A stretch of DNA of 27,765 bases from NCBI GenBank assembly GCA_900555615.1, contig USMB01000021.1, forward strand, positions 1-27,765, read 5' to 3'. The DNA comes from an uncultured Clostridium sp. GTDB lineage: Bacteria; Bacillota; Clostridia; TANB77; CAG-508. Below the pieces are notes generated by a model. It was given only the letters and a program-made list of their open reading frames with translations, did no database searches and had not been told where the DNA came from. Made by a program: the position numbers and the translations under genes. Shown here in pieces: positions 14,917 through 22,159 of the stretch. Numbering within the stretch: position 1 is the stretch's first letter; every line of letters begins with the position of its first letter.

Positions 14917-16555
14917 CTTTAAATACTCCTTTTACTATTTCATTTAATCTTTCTTGTCCTTGCTCTAAAGATAGCAATTCTAATTTATCTATTACTACGA
15001 CTGTATTTCTTTTTGTTTTCACAGTTTGTATAATATTATTGCCGTGTTTACACTCTGAAGAATATGGACAAAAATTTACACATTTCATTGCATACAATTC
15101 TTGTTTATTAACAATATCGCTATGCACTTGCCAATTAGTATTCCTTCCTATATTGTGTTTTGATTTTTCTAAACTTTCTTTAAATAAGGTTAGTCCATTT
15201 TCAATATTTATTAAATTTGTACAAACTCCAAAAAGCTGTAAAAAGCTCAAATACTCATCTTCAAATAATTCTTTACATAGTTTACATTTTTCAGCTATTT
15301 CGTTTTTTTTTATTCCTCGTTCCCTATTTCTTTTAAAAGTGTTTTCATATTTTGATTTAGCAATATATTTCCCTTTTTCATTTTTTACATTGATTTTGTC
15401 TTGTTTTACAATTATATTAGCTTTTGTATTACTCCAATTAGTTCGTAAAACATACCATTGATTAAATGTTTTGTTTAATTTTCTAACTAATATATATATA
15501 CTTTCTTCATCTTGCAAAACATTTTCATCTAACAATTCCCTATATGTATTAGAATAAAAATCCATTGTATATCCCCATTGTATTCTACTATTTTCTAATC
15601 CTATTTTTCTTTTATCAATTTTCAAAAATTTTGAATTTGGAATAGTAATTAATTTAACATCTAACAGCCCATTTTTTAAACATATTTTTGTGTTTTTACT
15701 TATTTCTCTCATTTTTTCTAGTCTATGTTTAGAGTTAGTATCATCAATATATTGATGTACAGCACTAATCAATTTCATAAAATCAAGTCTAGCCAAATAT
15801 CCCCACGGATTTTCATAAACAATTCCCTTTCCACCGAAAAATATTCGTGATGCATCTTTGCACGCAGGGTCAGCTTCTGGAAAAATTGTCATCAATAATT
15901 TTCCTACACTTTCAGCAATAGTAGTATGCGTACACGCAAAATCTGCAATCCACACAGCCCTAAATTTGTTTATTTCTTCATCTTTACAGGAAAATGTCTT
16001 ATAAACGAAATTAGGCTCTATATTGTAATTAGTAGCTCTTTGCATAAACTCATCAAAGTTAATTTCATCATCAAAATCAAGTGCCCAAATTTCTTGCCAA
16101 CAAAAATTATTTTTTATTCTTCTAATCCAATTCGAACCATCTAAATTAGAAAAAATACCACAACAAAATGGATAACCTTTATTTCCTACTTTATCTTTGA
16201 ATTCTGTATAACTATATATTTCATTTCTTTGTACTATACCATTGTTTATTTTCTTAATTTCATTAGCATCTGGCTTTTTAGTATATCCATTCTCTCCTAA
16301 ACAAATATATACATTAAAATCATTTATTTTTTCTATTGCGTATCTATCATACCAATTTAGTGCTTTTTCTAAAGCTTCTTCTATAGGCATATATTTTAAA
16401 CGTTCTTGTTCAGCAAATATTCTAAAATCTTTTATTGTATCACAGCCACTTGCACCAAAATTTCTTGGTTCTATTATTATTTTGTTATCAACTAAATCTT
16501 TTTGCAAAATTTCATTACTCAAAACATTAAATGTTTTTGCTTTTTTTATTTTCAT
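14909..16555 (-). CDS. AEP/PrimPol-like primase
   Basis: The N-terminal half fits an archaeo-eukaryotic primase-like fold. It has EIWALDFDDE with D160 and D162 as the DxD metal pair, a basic FRAVWIADF strand at about 199-207, and DASRIFFGG (234-242) where the third conserved block is expected. The C-terminal part holds cysteine pairs (CKLC, and CVNFCPYSSECKHG) that could form one or two zinc-binding units. The protein would synthesise primers or initiate DNA synthesis on the element. Its 3' end overlaps the helicase gene. The start at 16555 follows TTTTAGGAGG. A general replication-initiator function without primase activity cannot be excluded; the assignment rests on motif pattern. Confidence 0.6.
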   Translation of the reverse strand: MKIKKAKTFNVLSNEILQKDLVDNKIIIEPRNFGASGCDTIKDFRIFAEQERLKYMPIEEALEKALNWYDRYAIEKINDFNVYICLGENGYTKKPDANEIKKINNGIVQRNEIYSYTEFKDKVGNKGYPFCCGIFSNLDGSNWIRRIKNNFCWQEIWALDFDDEINFDEFMQRATNYNIEPNFVYKTFSCKDEEINKFRAVWIADFACTHTTIAESVGKLLMTIFPEADPACKDASRIFFGGKGIVYENPWGYLARLDFMKLISAVHQYIDDTNSKHRLEKMREISKNTKICLKNGLLDVKLITIPNSKFLKIDKRKIGLENSRIQWGYTMDFYSNTYRELLDENVLQDEESIYILVRKLNKTFNQWYVLRTNWSNTKANIIVKQDKINVKNEKGKYIAKSKYENTFKRNRERGIKKNEIAEKCKLCKELFEDEYLSFLQLFGVCTNLINIENGLTLFKESLEKSKHNIGRNTNWQVHSDIVNKQELYAMKCVNFCPYSSECKHGNNIIQTVKTKRNTVVVIDKLELLSLEQGQERLNEIVKGVFKDE

Positions 16556-16649
16556 ATCTAATTCCTCCTAAAATTTTTTCAAAAGAGAAAATAATACATT
16601 TTCTATATTAATATATTATAAGTATTGCATCACTTTCTCTTTATATTAT

Positions 16650-17117
16650 CTACTCTATATTAGCTAAAACTAAGCAGTTTTCACAGTTATTATTCATCAT
16701 TTTATCAGCATCTAAAACTTCTTTTGCCTTACTCTTAGTAATATATAATTCCTCCTTGAAATCATTATAAATTGGAAAGTTATCTGTATATGTTGTAATT
16801 TTTAAATAAAAGTTTTTGTTATCTAATAAAAGATAACCTATTCCATCTTTATATTCTAAAAATCCAAATAAAAATAGATTATAATAAAACCTTTTTAAAT
16901 CTTCTTTTTTTATTACATCTTCAATTTTTTTAAATTTTTCTGGTACTTCTATTTTTCTCTCTTTTGCTCTTTCTATTTGTTTCATTTTATAACTTAACAT
17001 TTTTTTACATTTTTTGGTTCTTTCGATTTCTTCTTCTATTGAATCAACATTCAATACTTTATCTTTTTTTGCTTCTTCTATAATTTCTTCTATTAAATCT
17101 TTTTCTATATCTTTCAT
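16650..17117 (-). CDS. Hypothetical coiled-coil protein in the replication operon
   Basis: The first 75 residues are almost entirely charged and helical (MKDIEKDLIEEIIEEAKKD, then EIERTKKCKKMLSYKMKQIE), typical of a coiled coil. The C-terminal 75 residues form a small alpha/beta region (FYYNLFLFGFLEYKDGIGYLLLD, then NFYLKITTYTDNF) ending with a Cys pair NNNCENCLVLANIE. I know no family for it. It lies 11 bases after the 17129 gene and about 95 bases before the primase gene, in the same operon, so a role in replication or its control is plausible but unproven. Confidence 0.55.
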   Translation of the reverse strand: MKDIEKDLIEEIIEEAKKDKVLNVDSIEEEIERTKKCKKMLSYKMKQIERAKERKIEVPEKFKKIEDVIKKEDLKRFYYNLFLFGFLEYKDGIGYLLLDNKNFYLKITTYTDNFPIYNDFKEELYITKSKAKEVLDADKMMNNNCENCLVLANIE

Positions 17118-17128
17118 AAAAAAACTCC

Positions 17129-17494
17129 CTACATTAATTTTCTTAATTTATTATTAACTTTATCTTGTACTGCTAAAACAATAAAACATTCGTCTTTATT
17201 ATGCAGTTCAACTATACCTTCAAATTCATCATTATATATATTATAAAAATGTAACAATGCAATTTTTATTTCTGTAATAACAATATCAAAGATAGCTTCA
17301 AAGTTTTTCATAAAAAAATCATTCATCTCTTCTTCAAACATTTTATGTTGTAATGAAAAATTATATAGCAAAAGCACTACCATCTCAAAAATATGTAAAT
17401 TAAAAGATATTGTATTCACTTGTACTTCAACAATATCATCTTCATAAACATTATTTAAACGTAGTGCTTTTCTTATTATATTTTTTAAAAACAT
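17129..17494 (-). CDS. Hypothetical protein, 121 aa, first gene of the replication operon
   Basis: The product is rich in hydrophobic helices (FNLHIFEMVVLLLYNFSL, then FDIVITEIKIALLHFYNIY) without clear transmembrane character, followed by a short beta region. No family is recognised. The ATG at 17494 follows AAAGGAG at a long spacing of about 13 bases. It is the first gene behind a strong minus-strand promoter at 17678-17707, whose leader is fully overlapped by an antisense RNA. This position is typical of a control or initiation gene, but the sequence gives no direct evidence of function. Confidence 0.55.
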   Translation of the reverse strand: MFLKNIIRKALRLNNVYEDDIVEVQVNTISFNLHIFEMVVLLLYNFSLQHKMFEEEMNDFFMKNFEAIFDIVITEIKIALLHFYNIYNDEFEGIVELHNKDECFIVLAVQDKVNNKLRKLM

Positions 17495-17553
17495 AACAAA
17501 AAAATCACTCCTTTCAATAATTTCTGCAACATCAATAAAATATCCAAAAACTC

Positions 17554-17583
17554 TTGAAAAAAGTAATTTAACTATGCTATAAT
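17554..17583 (+). promoter_or_regulatory. Promoter of the antisense RNA
   Basis: TTGAAA, 18 bases, TATAAT on the plus strand. The sequence CTCTTGAAAAA around the -35 box is shared with the plus-strand promoter at 12470. Confidence 0.65.
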
Positions 17584-17589
17584 CTTATT

Positions 17590-17680
17590 GCTTAGGTAAG
17601 AATAAGATAGTTAGACTTTTAGAAAGCTAGATATTTTATTTTTATTGCCGTCAGCCAATCTTGTGCTGACGGCTTTTATT
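17590..17680 (+). ncRNA. Predicted antisense RNA to the replication-operon leader
   Basis: Transcription from 17554-17583 would start near 17590 and end at a strong terminator, GCCGTCAGC (17647-17655) and GCTGACGGC (17665-17673) followed by TTTTATT. The opposing minus-strand promoter for the replication operon lies at 17678-17707, so its mRNA leader begins near 17671 and is complementary to this whole RNA. This is the architecture of plasmid copy-number control by antisense RNA. The inner region has a TCTTATT/AATAAGA hairpin. Prediction from signals only; there is no open reading frame in it. Confidence 0.65.
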
Positions 17681-17707
17681 ATAGTCTCAAAATTATTACT
17701 TTGTCAA
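17678..17707 (-). promoter_or_regulatory. Strong promoter of the replication operon
   Basis: On the minus strand TTGACA, 18 bases, TATAAT; both hexamers match the consensus exactly. The leader to the first start codon is about 175 bases and starts with the complement of the antisense RNA terminator stem. Confidence 0.75.
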
Positions 17708-17744
17708 TACTTTTTCTAAAAGAAAAATAGTTAAATCCTTAGAG

Positions 17745-17852
17745 TGACAAGTATTTGTCGATTTATGTTATCGCCATAATTTCATATTTTTTCTCTTTTC
17801 ATTGATACATCTAATTCTACATAAGTTTACGATTTTCGACAACTATTTGTCA
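17745..17852. repeat. Inverted pair of palindromic 17-mers between integrase and replication genes
   Basis: TGACAAGTATTTGTCGA (17745-17761) and TCGACAACTATTTGTCA (17836-17852) are inverted, near-identical copies, each with its own GACAA/TTGTC dyad. The second contains TTCGACA, the complement of TGTCGAA, which matches the consensus 0A box bound by Spo0A. They lie between the replication promoter and the end of the integrase gene, a place where an operator or origin would be expected. Confidence 0.5.
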
Positions 17853-17898
17853 TTATATAAACTAGTTGAAAAAATTTTTTTATCTATTTTTGTATTTT

Positions 17899-18888
17899 TT
17901 ATTTTTTATTTTTTAAATTCATTAATGGAGAATATCTCTGATATTGATTTCTTAAATCTTCATTTTTTAAATCTAAATAACACTCTTCTGTTACTTTTAC
18001 AGATGAATGACCTAGAATTTGCGACAATGTATAAATATCTCCACCATTCATCAAAAATCGTTTAGCAAAATTATTTCTTAAAATATGAGGGTGTATTTCC
18101 TTTTTCCCAATCCTCTCCCCATAAACAGTAAAATTACTTTCAAAGCTTCTAACCTGTAATTGACTTCCCTTAGTCGTACAAAAACAAAATTCACTATCCT
18201 TATACCTATCACGATATTGTAGCCATCTTCTTAATTCAGTTGCCATTTGAACAGAAAAAAATACATATCTATCTTTTTTTCCTTTTGTAATATCGGCAGA
18301 TAAAAATATTGTTCTTTCTGTAAAATTTATATCAGTTTCATCTCTTATACTCAAACATTCCCCTACACGCATTCCCGTATCAAAAATTAACTGTGTTATA
18401 ACATAATCTCTATATTCGTGAAATTTGGATAAATCAAAGCAATTTAACAATCTATTAAACATATCATCTTCTAAATAATCTTTAACCTTACGAGGTGTCT
18501 TCATTGTTTTTATTTTTCTAACTGGATTAGTTTTTATTAGTCTATTATCATACATATAATTAAAATAAACCCTCATATTTCTGATGTAATTATTAACTGT
18601 TATTAAACTTACTTTTTTACCGAAATCGCCCCTATTTTGTGGATTATTTATTTTTATTGATTCTTTATTATATACAACAGTATATTTTCCTCTTTCTTTA
18701 AGATTGGCAATATAATCCTTTAAATGTTTTTCTTCAACCTGATTTGAATTCTTAATCTTAAATTTATCTTTTAAATAAATAACTAATAATCTTAAAGATT
18801 GCTCATAACTTCCATAAGTTTTCTTGGATAAGCCTTTATAATCACAATAATTAATAAAATCATCAATTTCCAAATCAATTTTTTCCAT
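17899..18888 (-). CDS. Tyrosine recombinase (integrase) of the spo0A element
   Basis: A core-binding domain (about 6-115) is followed by the catalytic domain. The active-site residues are all visible: R174 in TGMRVGECLSIR, a lysine in the ITKGKKDRY turn (202-205), H268 and R271 in HPHILRNNFAKR, H294 in LGHSS, and nucleophile Y304 in EECYLDL. The length of 329 aa is of the XerD-like integrase type without an obvious N-terminal arm-binding domain. It lies 230 bases downstream of spo0A, on the same strand, at the right junction of the element, and probably mediates integration and excision there. Its ribosome-binding site GGAGG lies inside a terminator-like hairpin, so translation from spo0A read-through RNA should be low. 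Confidence 0.93.
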   Translation of the reverse strand: MEKIDLEIDDFINYCDYKGLSKKTYGSYEQSLRLLVIYLKDKFKIKNSNQVEEKHLKDYIANLKERGKYTVVYNKESIKINNPQNRGDFGKKVSLITVNNYIRNMRVYFNYMYDNRLIKTNPVRKIKTMKTPRKVKDYLEDDMFNRLLNCFDLSKFHEYRDYVITQLIFDTGMRVGECLSIRDETDINFTERTIFLSADITKGKKDRYVFFSVQMATELRRWLQYRDRYKDSEFCFCTTKGSQLQVRSFESNFTVYGERIGKKEIHPHILRNNFAKRFLMNGGDIYTLSQILGHSSVKVTEECYLDLKNEDLRNQYQRYSPLMNLKNKK

Positions 18889-18890
18889 AC

Positions 18891-18936
18891 AAAAAAATCC
18901 TCCCTACATTTATTATTTTTAATAAACATAAAGAGG
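18891..18936 (-). terminator. spo0A-type terminator hairpin containing the integrase ribosome-binding site
   Basis: On the minus strand CCTCTTTATGTTTATTA (18920-18936) pairs over 17 positions, with several G-U pairs, with TAATAAATGTAGGGAGG (18899-18915), followed by a T7 run that ends just before the integrase ATG at 18888. The loop-proximal 27 bases are nearly identical to the native spo0A terminator at 3653-3688. GGAGG in the 3' arm is the integrase ribosome-binding site. Confidence 0.75.
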
Positions 18937-18974
18937 AAAAATCTTTTTATATTTCTAACCAATAAATCTATCTA

Positions 18975-19104
18975 GTTTATTGCATTACTCAAAAAAAGTT
19001 CATTGCAATGCACACGGATTTTTCACTTAATCTATCACACTTTTCATAGAGTTCGTTGCAATGAGTGAGAATTTTAAAATTTATATATCCTTACTCCTGC
19101 AATG
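18975..19104. repeat. Right-end TTGCAATG-type repeats (possible integrase arm sites)
   Basis: Four related sites lie between the spo0A stop codon and the hairpin: GTTTATTGCATTACTC (18975-18990), GTTCATTGCAATGCAC (18998-19013), GTTCGTTGCAATGAGTG (19051-19067) and CTCCTGCAATG (19094-19104). GTTTATTGCATT is also present at the left end (3963-3974). They are candidate recombinase or excisionase binding sites. Confidence 0.55.
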
Positions 19105-19117
19105 TTTTTGTCATTTT

Positions 19118-19342
19118 CTATGCGCTCTTCAATTCAAGCCTTAATTTATCAGCAATCATCGCTATAAATTCGCTGTTAGTTGGCTTTCCTTTAGCTGCTG
19201 AAATTGTATAACCAAATATATTTTCAACTACATCTTGTTGTCCTCTTCCCCAAGCAACTTCAATTGCATGACGAATTGCTCTTTCTACACGGCTTGGTGT
19301 TGTATCAAATTTATCAGCAATTTTAGGATATAAACTTTTAGT
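19118..19342. repeat. Right junction: spo0A 3' end likely supplied by the element
   Basis: This is the counterpart of the orphan tail at 3701-3922. The identical protein tail with many silent differences suggests that this tail came from another lineage and restored the gene at integration. The crossover lies near the codons for TKSLYPK. Confidence 0.7.
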
Positions 19343-19942
19343 AATTTGGTTAATCACATCAATATCATTAACAACCATTATAATAGCTTCGCGAAGATAT
19401 TGATATCCTTTTATATGTGCTGGTACTCCAACTTCATGAATAATATTTGTAACTAAAGCTTCCAAATTTCCTTCATTCTTCTCTTGTCCGCTTGATATCT
19501 CTATATATTGTTGTCTTGCCATTGAATTTTCTCTTGAAATAAAATTATTGCTTGGAATTGGTTTATAATTTTTAAACTCTCTAATTCTTGAAATCAATAA
19601 GTCTATATCAAATGGTTTTACAACATAATATTCTGCTCCTAATTCAACTGCTCTTCTTGTAATTTTGTCTTGTCCTACTGCTGATAACATTATGCAGATC
19701 GGCTTTTTACTCAATTTTATCATATTTAATTTTTCTAAAACTCCTATTCCATCTAGATGTGGCATTATTACATCAAGTAGTACTACGTCTGGCATTAAAT
19801 TAGGTATCATATCTAAGGCTTCATTACCATCATTTGCCCTTCCTACTACAACCATATCATCTTGGTTCTTTAGATATGTAGCTAATGTCATGCTAAATTC
19901 TTGATTGTCATCTGCAATTAAAACTGTGATTTTTTCTCTCAT
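19118..19942 (-). CDS. spo0A: Stage 0 sporulation response regulator Spo0A
   Basis: Spo0A is the master regulator of entry into sporulation; when phosphorylated it binds 0A boxes. The receiver domain (about 5-122) has D11 and D12, phosphoacceptor D57 in VVLLDVIMP and the KPF motif (about 107-109). The C-terminal Spo0A DNA-binding domain starts near 165 and includes the recognition helix region TTPSRVERAIRHAIEVAW. The length of 274 aa is normal and the reading frame is intact, so the integrated element has kept a functional-looking gene. The start follows AGGAGG. The last 70-odd codons are those duplicated at 3701-3922. Confidence 0.97.
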   Translation of the reverse strand: MREKITVLIADDNQEFSMTLATYLKNQDDMVVVGRANDGNEALDMIPNLMPDVVLLDVIMPHLDGIGVLEKLNMIKLSKKPICIMLSAVGQDKITRRAVELGAEYYVVKPFDIDLLISRIREFKNYKPIPSNNFISRENSMARQQYIEISSGQEKNEGNLEALVTNIIHEVGVPAHIKGYQYLREAIIMVVNDIDVINQITKSLYPKIADKFDTTPSRVERAIRHAIEVAWGRGQQDVVENIFGYTISAAKGKPTNSEFIAMIADKLRLELKSA

Positions 19943-19989
19943 GCTTTTTTCCTCCTAATTTTTTCTACTGTAAATTTTTTACAATTTTG

Positions 19990-20018
19990 ATTATAATACA
20001 TCAGAAAGGAATTTGCAA
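19990..20018 (-). promoter_or_regulatory. Vegetative-type promoter of spo0A
   Basis: On the minus strand TTGCAA, 17 bases, TATAAT, 48-76 bases upstream of the start codon. I see no clear sigma-H promoter or 0A box in this short intergenic region. Confidence 0.65.
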
Positions 20019-20044
20019 TAGTTTTTTTGGAAACTTTTTCCATG

Positions 20045-20689
20045 TTAGTTACTTTTTTCTACAAATTTCGATATATATTTCATTTCCATAATCTTATAAT
20101 TCTTTATATTGAGTGCTTTTGCTTCGATATCTCTTAAAAAAGTATTTTTTATATTCTCCTCCATTTCAAGATTTGCCATTATATTTTCACCATACTCTAA
20201 CTTTACGATATTTATTTCTTTATTTTTACAATAATATTTGAAAATCTCTAAATTAGAATACTCTAATTCTACTTTTATTTCTATCCCTTTTACTTTTTGA
20301 ACTTTTACACTTTTAGCTATTGCCATTTGAGTAGCATCAGAATATGCCCTCACTAAACCTCCTGTTCCAAGTAAAATTCCACCAAAGTATCTAGTCACAA
20401 CAACTACTAAATTGCATAAATTATTTTTTTGCAAGATATTTAACATTGGACTACCTGCAGTTCCAGAAGGTTCTCCATCATCGCTAGCTTTTTCAACAAC
20501 TTTTCCATTTTCTATAACTCTATAAGCTATACAATTATGTTTGGCATCATAGTATTTTTTCTTTGTGCTCTTTATCTTTTCTTCTGCTTCTTCAACATTT
20601 TCTACATGATAAATATTTGCAATAAATCTTGATTTTTTCTCAACAATCTCTGCTATTTCATCATTTAATATAGTTGTAAATTCTTCCAT
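20045..20689 (-). CDS. yigZ: YigZ/IMPACT family protein
   Basis: The 214-aa protein has the family signature KKYYDAKHNCIAYRV, then EKASDDGEPSGTAGSPML and the glycine-rich VVVVTRYFGGILLGTGGLVRAYS, followed by the small C-terminal ferredoxin-like domain found in bacterial YigZ proteins. Its biochemical role is not firmly known; eukaryotic IMPACT relatives act in translation control. The gene lies 10 bases behind the flavoprotein gene with its own AAAAGGAG site, so the two form an operon, upstream of but separate from spo0A. Confidence 0.92.
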   Translation of the reverse strand: MEEFTTILNDEIAEIVEKKSRFIANIYHVENVEEAEEKIKSTKKKYYDAKHNCIAYRVIENGKVVEKASDDGEPSGTAGSPMLNILQKNNLCNLVVVVTRYFGGILLGTGGLVRAYSDATQMAIAKSVKVQKVKGIEIKVELEYSNLEIFKYYCKNKEINIVKLEYGENIMANLEMEENIKNTFLRDIEAKALNIKNYKIMEMKYISKFVEKSN

Positions 20690-20699
20690 AATTCTCCTT

Positions 20700-21959
20700 T
20701 TAATCTCCTGAGATACTTGCTCCTGCAGTATATCCAGTAGAATATGCTATTTGTAAATTAAATCCCCCTGTATATGCATCTACATCTATTATTTCTCCTG
20801 CAAAATATAATCCTTTTATTATTTTAGATTCCATCGTTTTAGGATTAATTTCTTTTGTATTAATTCCACCACATGTAATTATTGCTTCTTCTACTGGTCT
20901 AAATTGTTTTATTGTAATAGTGAAATTTTTTAATAATTGGATTAATGTTTTTCTCTCTTCTTTTGTCACTTCATTTACTCTCTTATTCTCATCTATTCCA
21001 GACAATTCTATAATTAGAGGAATCATTTTTTGTGGTAATAATTTATCTAGGCTATGCTTAAATTGTTTGTTCTTAAATTCCTTAAAATCTCTTAAAATTC
21101 TATCATCTAATTGTTCTTCTGTAAGTGCTGGTTTTAAATCTATAATAATTTTGATATATTTATTTTTCATTAAATATTCAATATCTTTGTATTTTGCTAA
21201 ATGAGCTGAACTACTTAGTATAATTGGTCCTGATATTCCAAAATGTGTAAACACCATTTCTCCAAAGTCATTATAAATTTCCTTTTTTCTATCTGTATCT
21301 ACGATTTTTATTTCGATATTCCTAAGACTTAGTCCTTGCAACATTTTACATTCATCTTTTTCATATACTTCTAATGGCACTAATGATGGTTTTATTGGAA
21401 CTATTGTATGTCCTAAATCTTTAGCCATCATGTATCCATCTCCTGTTGAACCTGTTAATGGATAACTTTTTCCACCTGTTGCCAATATTATTTTTTCTGT
21501 TTGAATTATCTCTTTGTTAGTTCTTACTCCTAATATTTCATTGTTTTTTATTAATATTTTTTCAACTCTTGTATTTAATAGACATTTTATATTTAATTCG
21601 CTAATTCTTCTTTTAAAGCATTCTAATACATCAATTGACCTATCTGTAACAGGAAATATTCTGTTTCCTCTTTCTTCTTTTACTTCAAGTCCTTCACTTT
21701 TTAAGAACTCTATAATATCTTTATTTGTATAATTTTGAAAAGCACTGTACAAAAATTTTCCGTTTCCTGGTGTATTTTTTATAAATTCACTCATATATAA
21801 TGAACTTGTAATATTACATCTACCTTTTCCTGTTATTAATAATTTTTTTCCAAATGATGGCATTTTTTCTATTATTGTTACATCATTTCCATTCTCTGCT
21901 GAAGTTATTGCAGCCATCATTCCAGCAGGACCTCCCCCTATTACTATTACTTTTGGCAT
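20700..21959 (-). CDS. BaiN/HI0933-like FAD-dependent oxidoreductase
   Basis: The N-terminus is a Rossmann FAD-binding motif (VIVIGGGPAGMMAAITSAEN) followed by the family's KKLLITGKGRCNITS motif. The middle part has LATGGKSYPLTGSTGDGY, and the C-terminus TGGFNLQIAYSTGYTAG closes the FAD site. The length of 419 aa is that of the HI0933/YhiN/BaiN group, named for a proposed role in bile-acid reduction. That name should not be taken as proof of such activity here. The start follows GAGAGGTGG. It is the first gene of a two-gene operon with yigZ. Confidence 0.9.
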   Translation of the reverse strand: MPKVIVIGGGPAGMMAAITSAENGNDVTIIEKMPSFGKKLLITGKGRCNITSSLYMSEFIKNTPGNGKFLYSAFQNYTNKDIIEFLKSEGLEVKEERGNRIFPVTDRSIDVLECFKRRISELNIKCLLNTRVEKILIKNNEILGVRTNKEIIQTEKIILATGGKSYPLTGSTGDGYMMAKDLGHTIVPIKPSLVPLEVYEKDECKMLQGLSLRNIEIKIVDTDRKKEIYNDFGEMVFTHFGISGPIILSSSAHLAKYKDIEYLMKNKYIKIIIDLKPALTEEQLDDRILRDFKEFKNKQFKHSLDKLLPQKMIPLIIELSGIDENKRVNEVTKEERKTLIQLLKNFTITIKQFRPVEEAIITCGGINTKEINPKTMESKIIKGLYFAGEIIDVDAYTGGFNLQIAYSTGYTAGASISGD

Positions 21960-21986
21960 AATGCCACCTCTCTTTCCTATTACTAT

Positions 21987-22015
21987 ATATTAACAGATTT
22001 TTGTTCATTTTGCAA
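21987..22015 (-). promoter_or_regulatory. Promoter of the flavoprotein-yigZ operon
   Basis: On the minus strand TTGCAA, 17 bases, TAATAT, 28-56 bases upstream of the start codon at 21959. Confidence 0.55.
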
Positions 22016-22037
22016 CGAAAATCTTTAATATGCATAA

Positions 22038-22067
22038 TAAAAAAACGAGACTTTTAAAAATCTCGTT
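22038..22067 (-). terminator. Terminator of the tRNA operon
   Basis: On the minus strand AACGAGA pairs with TCTCGTT, followed by a T-run, just 3' of the tRNA-Gln CCA end. Confidence 0.75.
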
Positions 22068-22070
22068 TTT

Positions 22071-22145
22071 TGGTTGGGCTGGCTAGATTCGAACTAGCGC
22101 ATGTTAGAGTCAAAGTCTAATGCCTTACCGCTTGGCTACAGCCCA
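22071..22145 (-). tRNA. tRNA-Gln (anticodon TTG)
   Basis: The acceptor stem is TGGGCTG/CAGCCCA, the anticodon stem and loop are TTAGACTTTGACTCTAA with anticodon TTG, and the T arm is GCTAGTTCGAATCTAGC. CCA is encoded at the 3' end (complement at 22071-22073). Confidence 0.95.
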
Positions 22146-22159
22146 ATATTAAATTGTTA

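Larger units (their letters stand above)
3921..19342. mobile_element. Integrative element inserted in the 3' end of spo0A
   Basis: The two spo0A 3' ends bound the segment, and a tyrosine integrase lies inside the right end, next to the junction. Sites with a TTGCAA/TTGCAW core are found just inside both ends. Contents: integrase, replication genes (primase-like, helicase), RNA and operator-based control regions, RadC-like, bS6-like and serine recombinase genes, a restriction-modification pair and a KAP NTPase. No relaxase, coupling protein, secretion ATPase, capsid or terminase gene is visible, so it should not be called a conjugative element or prophage. The exact crossover bases are uncertain by about 20 bp at each end, because the two tails share only short identity there (GCAATTT and GGATAT). 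Confidence 0.8.

Noticed and set aside
14856..15461. 201-codon plus-strand frame with hydrophobic segments
   Set aside because: It is antisense to the primase-like and helicase genes. Its Leu, Phe and Ser richness is what the complement of A-rich coding DNA gives. It has no ribosome-binding site.
3921..19342. Calling the segment a prophage or an integrative conjugative element
   Set aside because: No capsid, portal, terminase, lysis, relaxase, coupling or type IV secretion gene can be seen. Only integration, replication, regulation and cargo genes are present.
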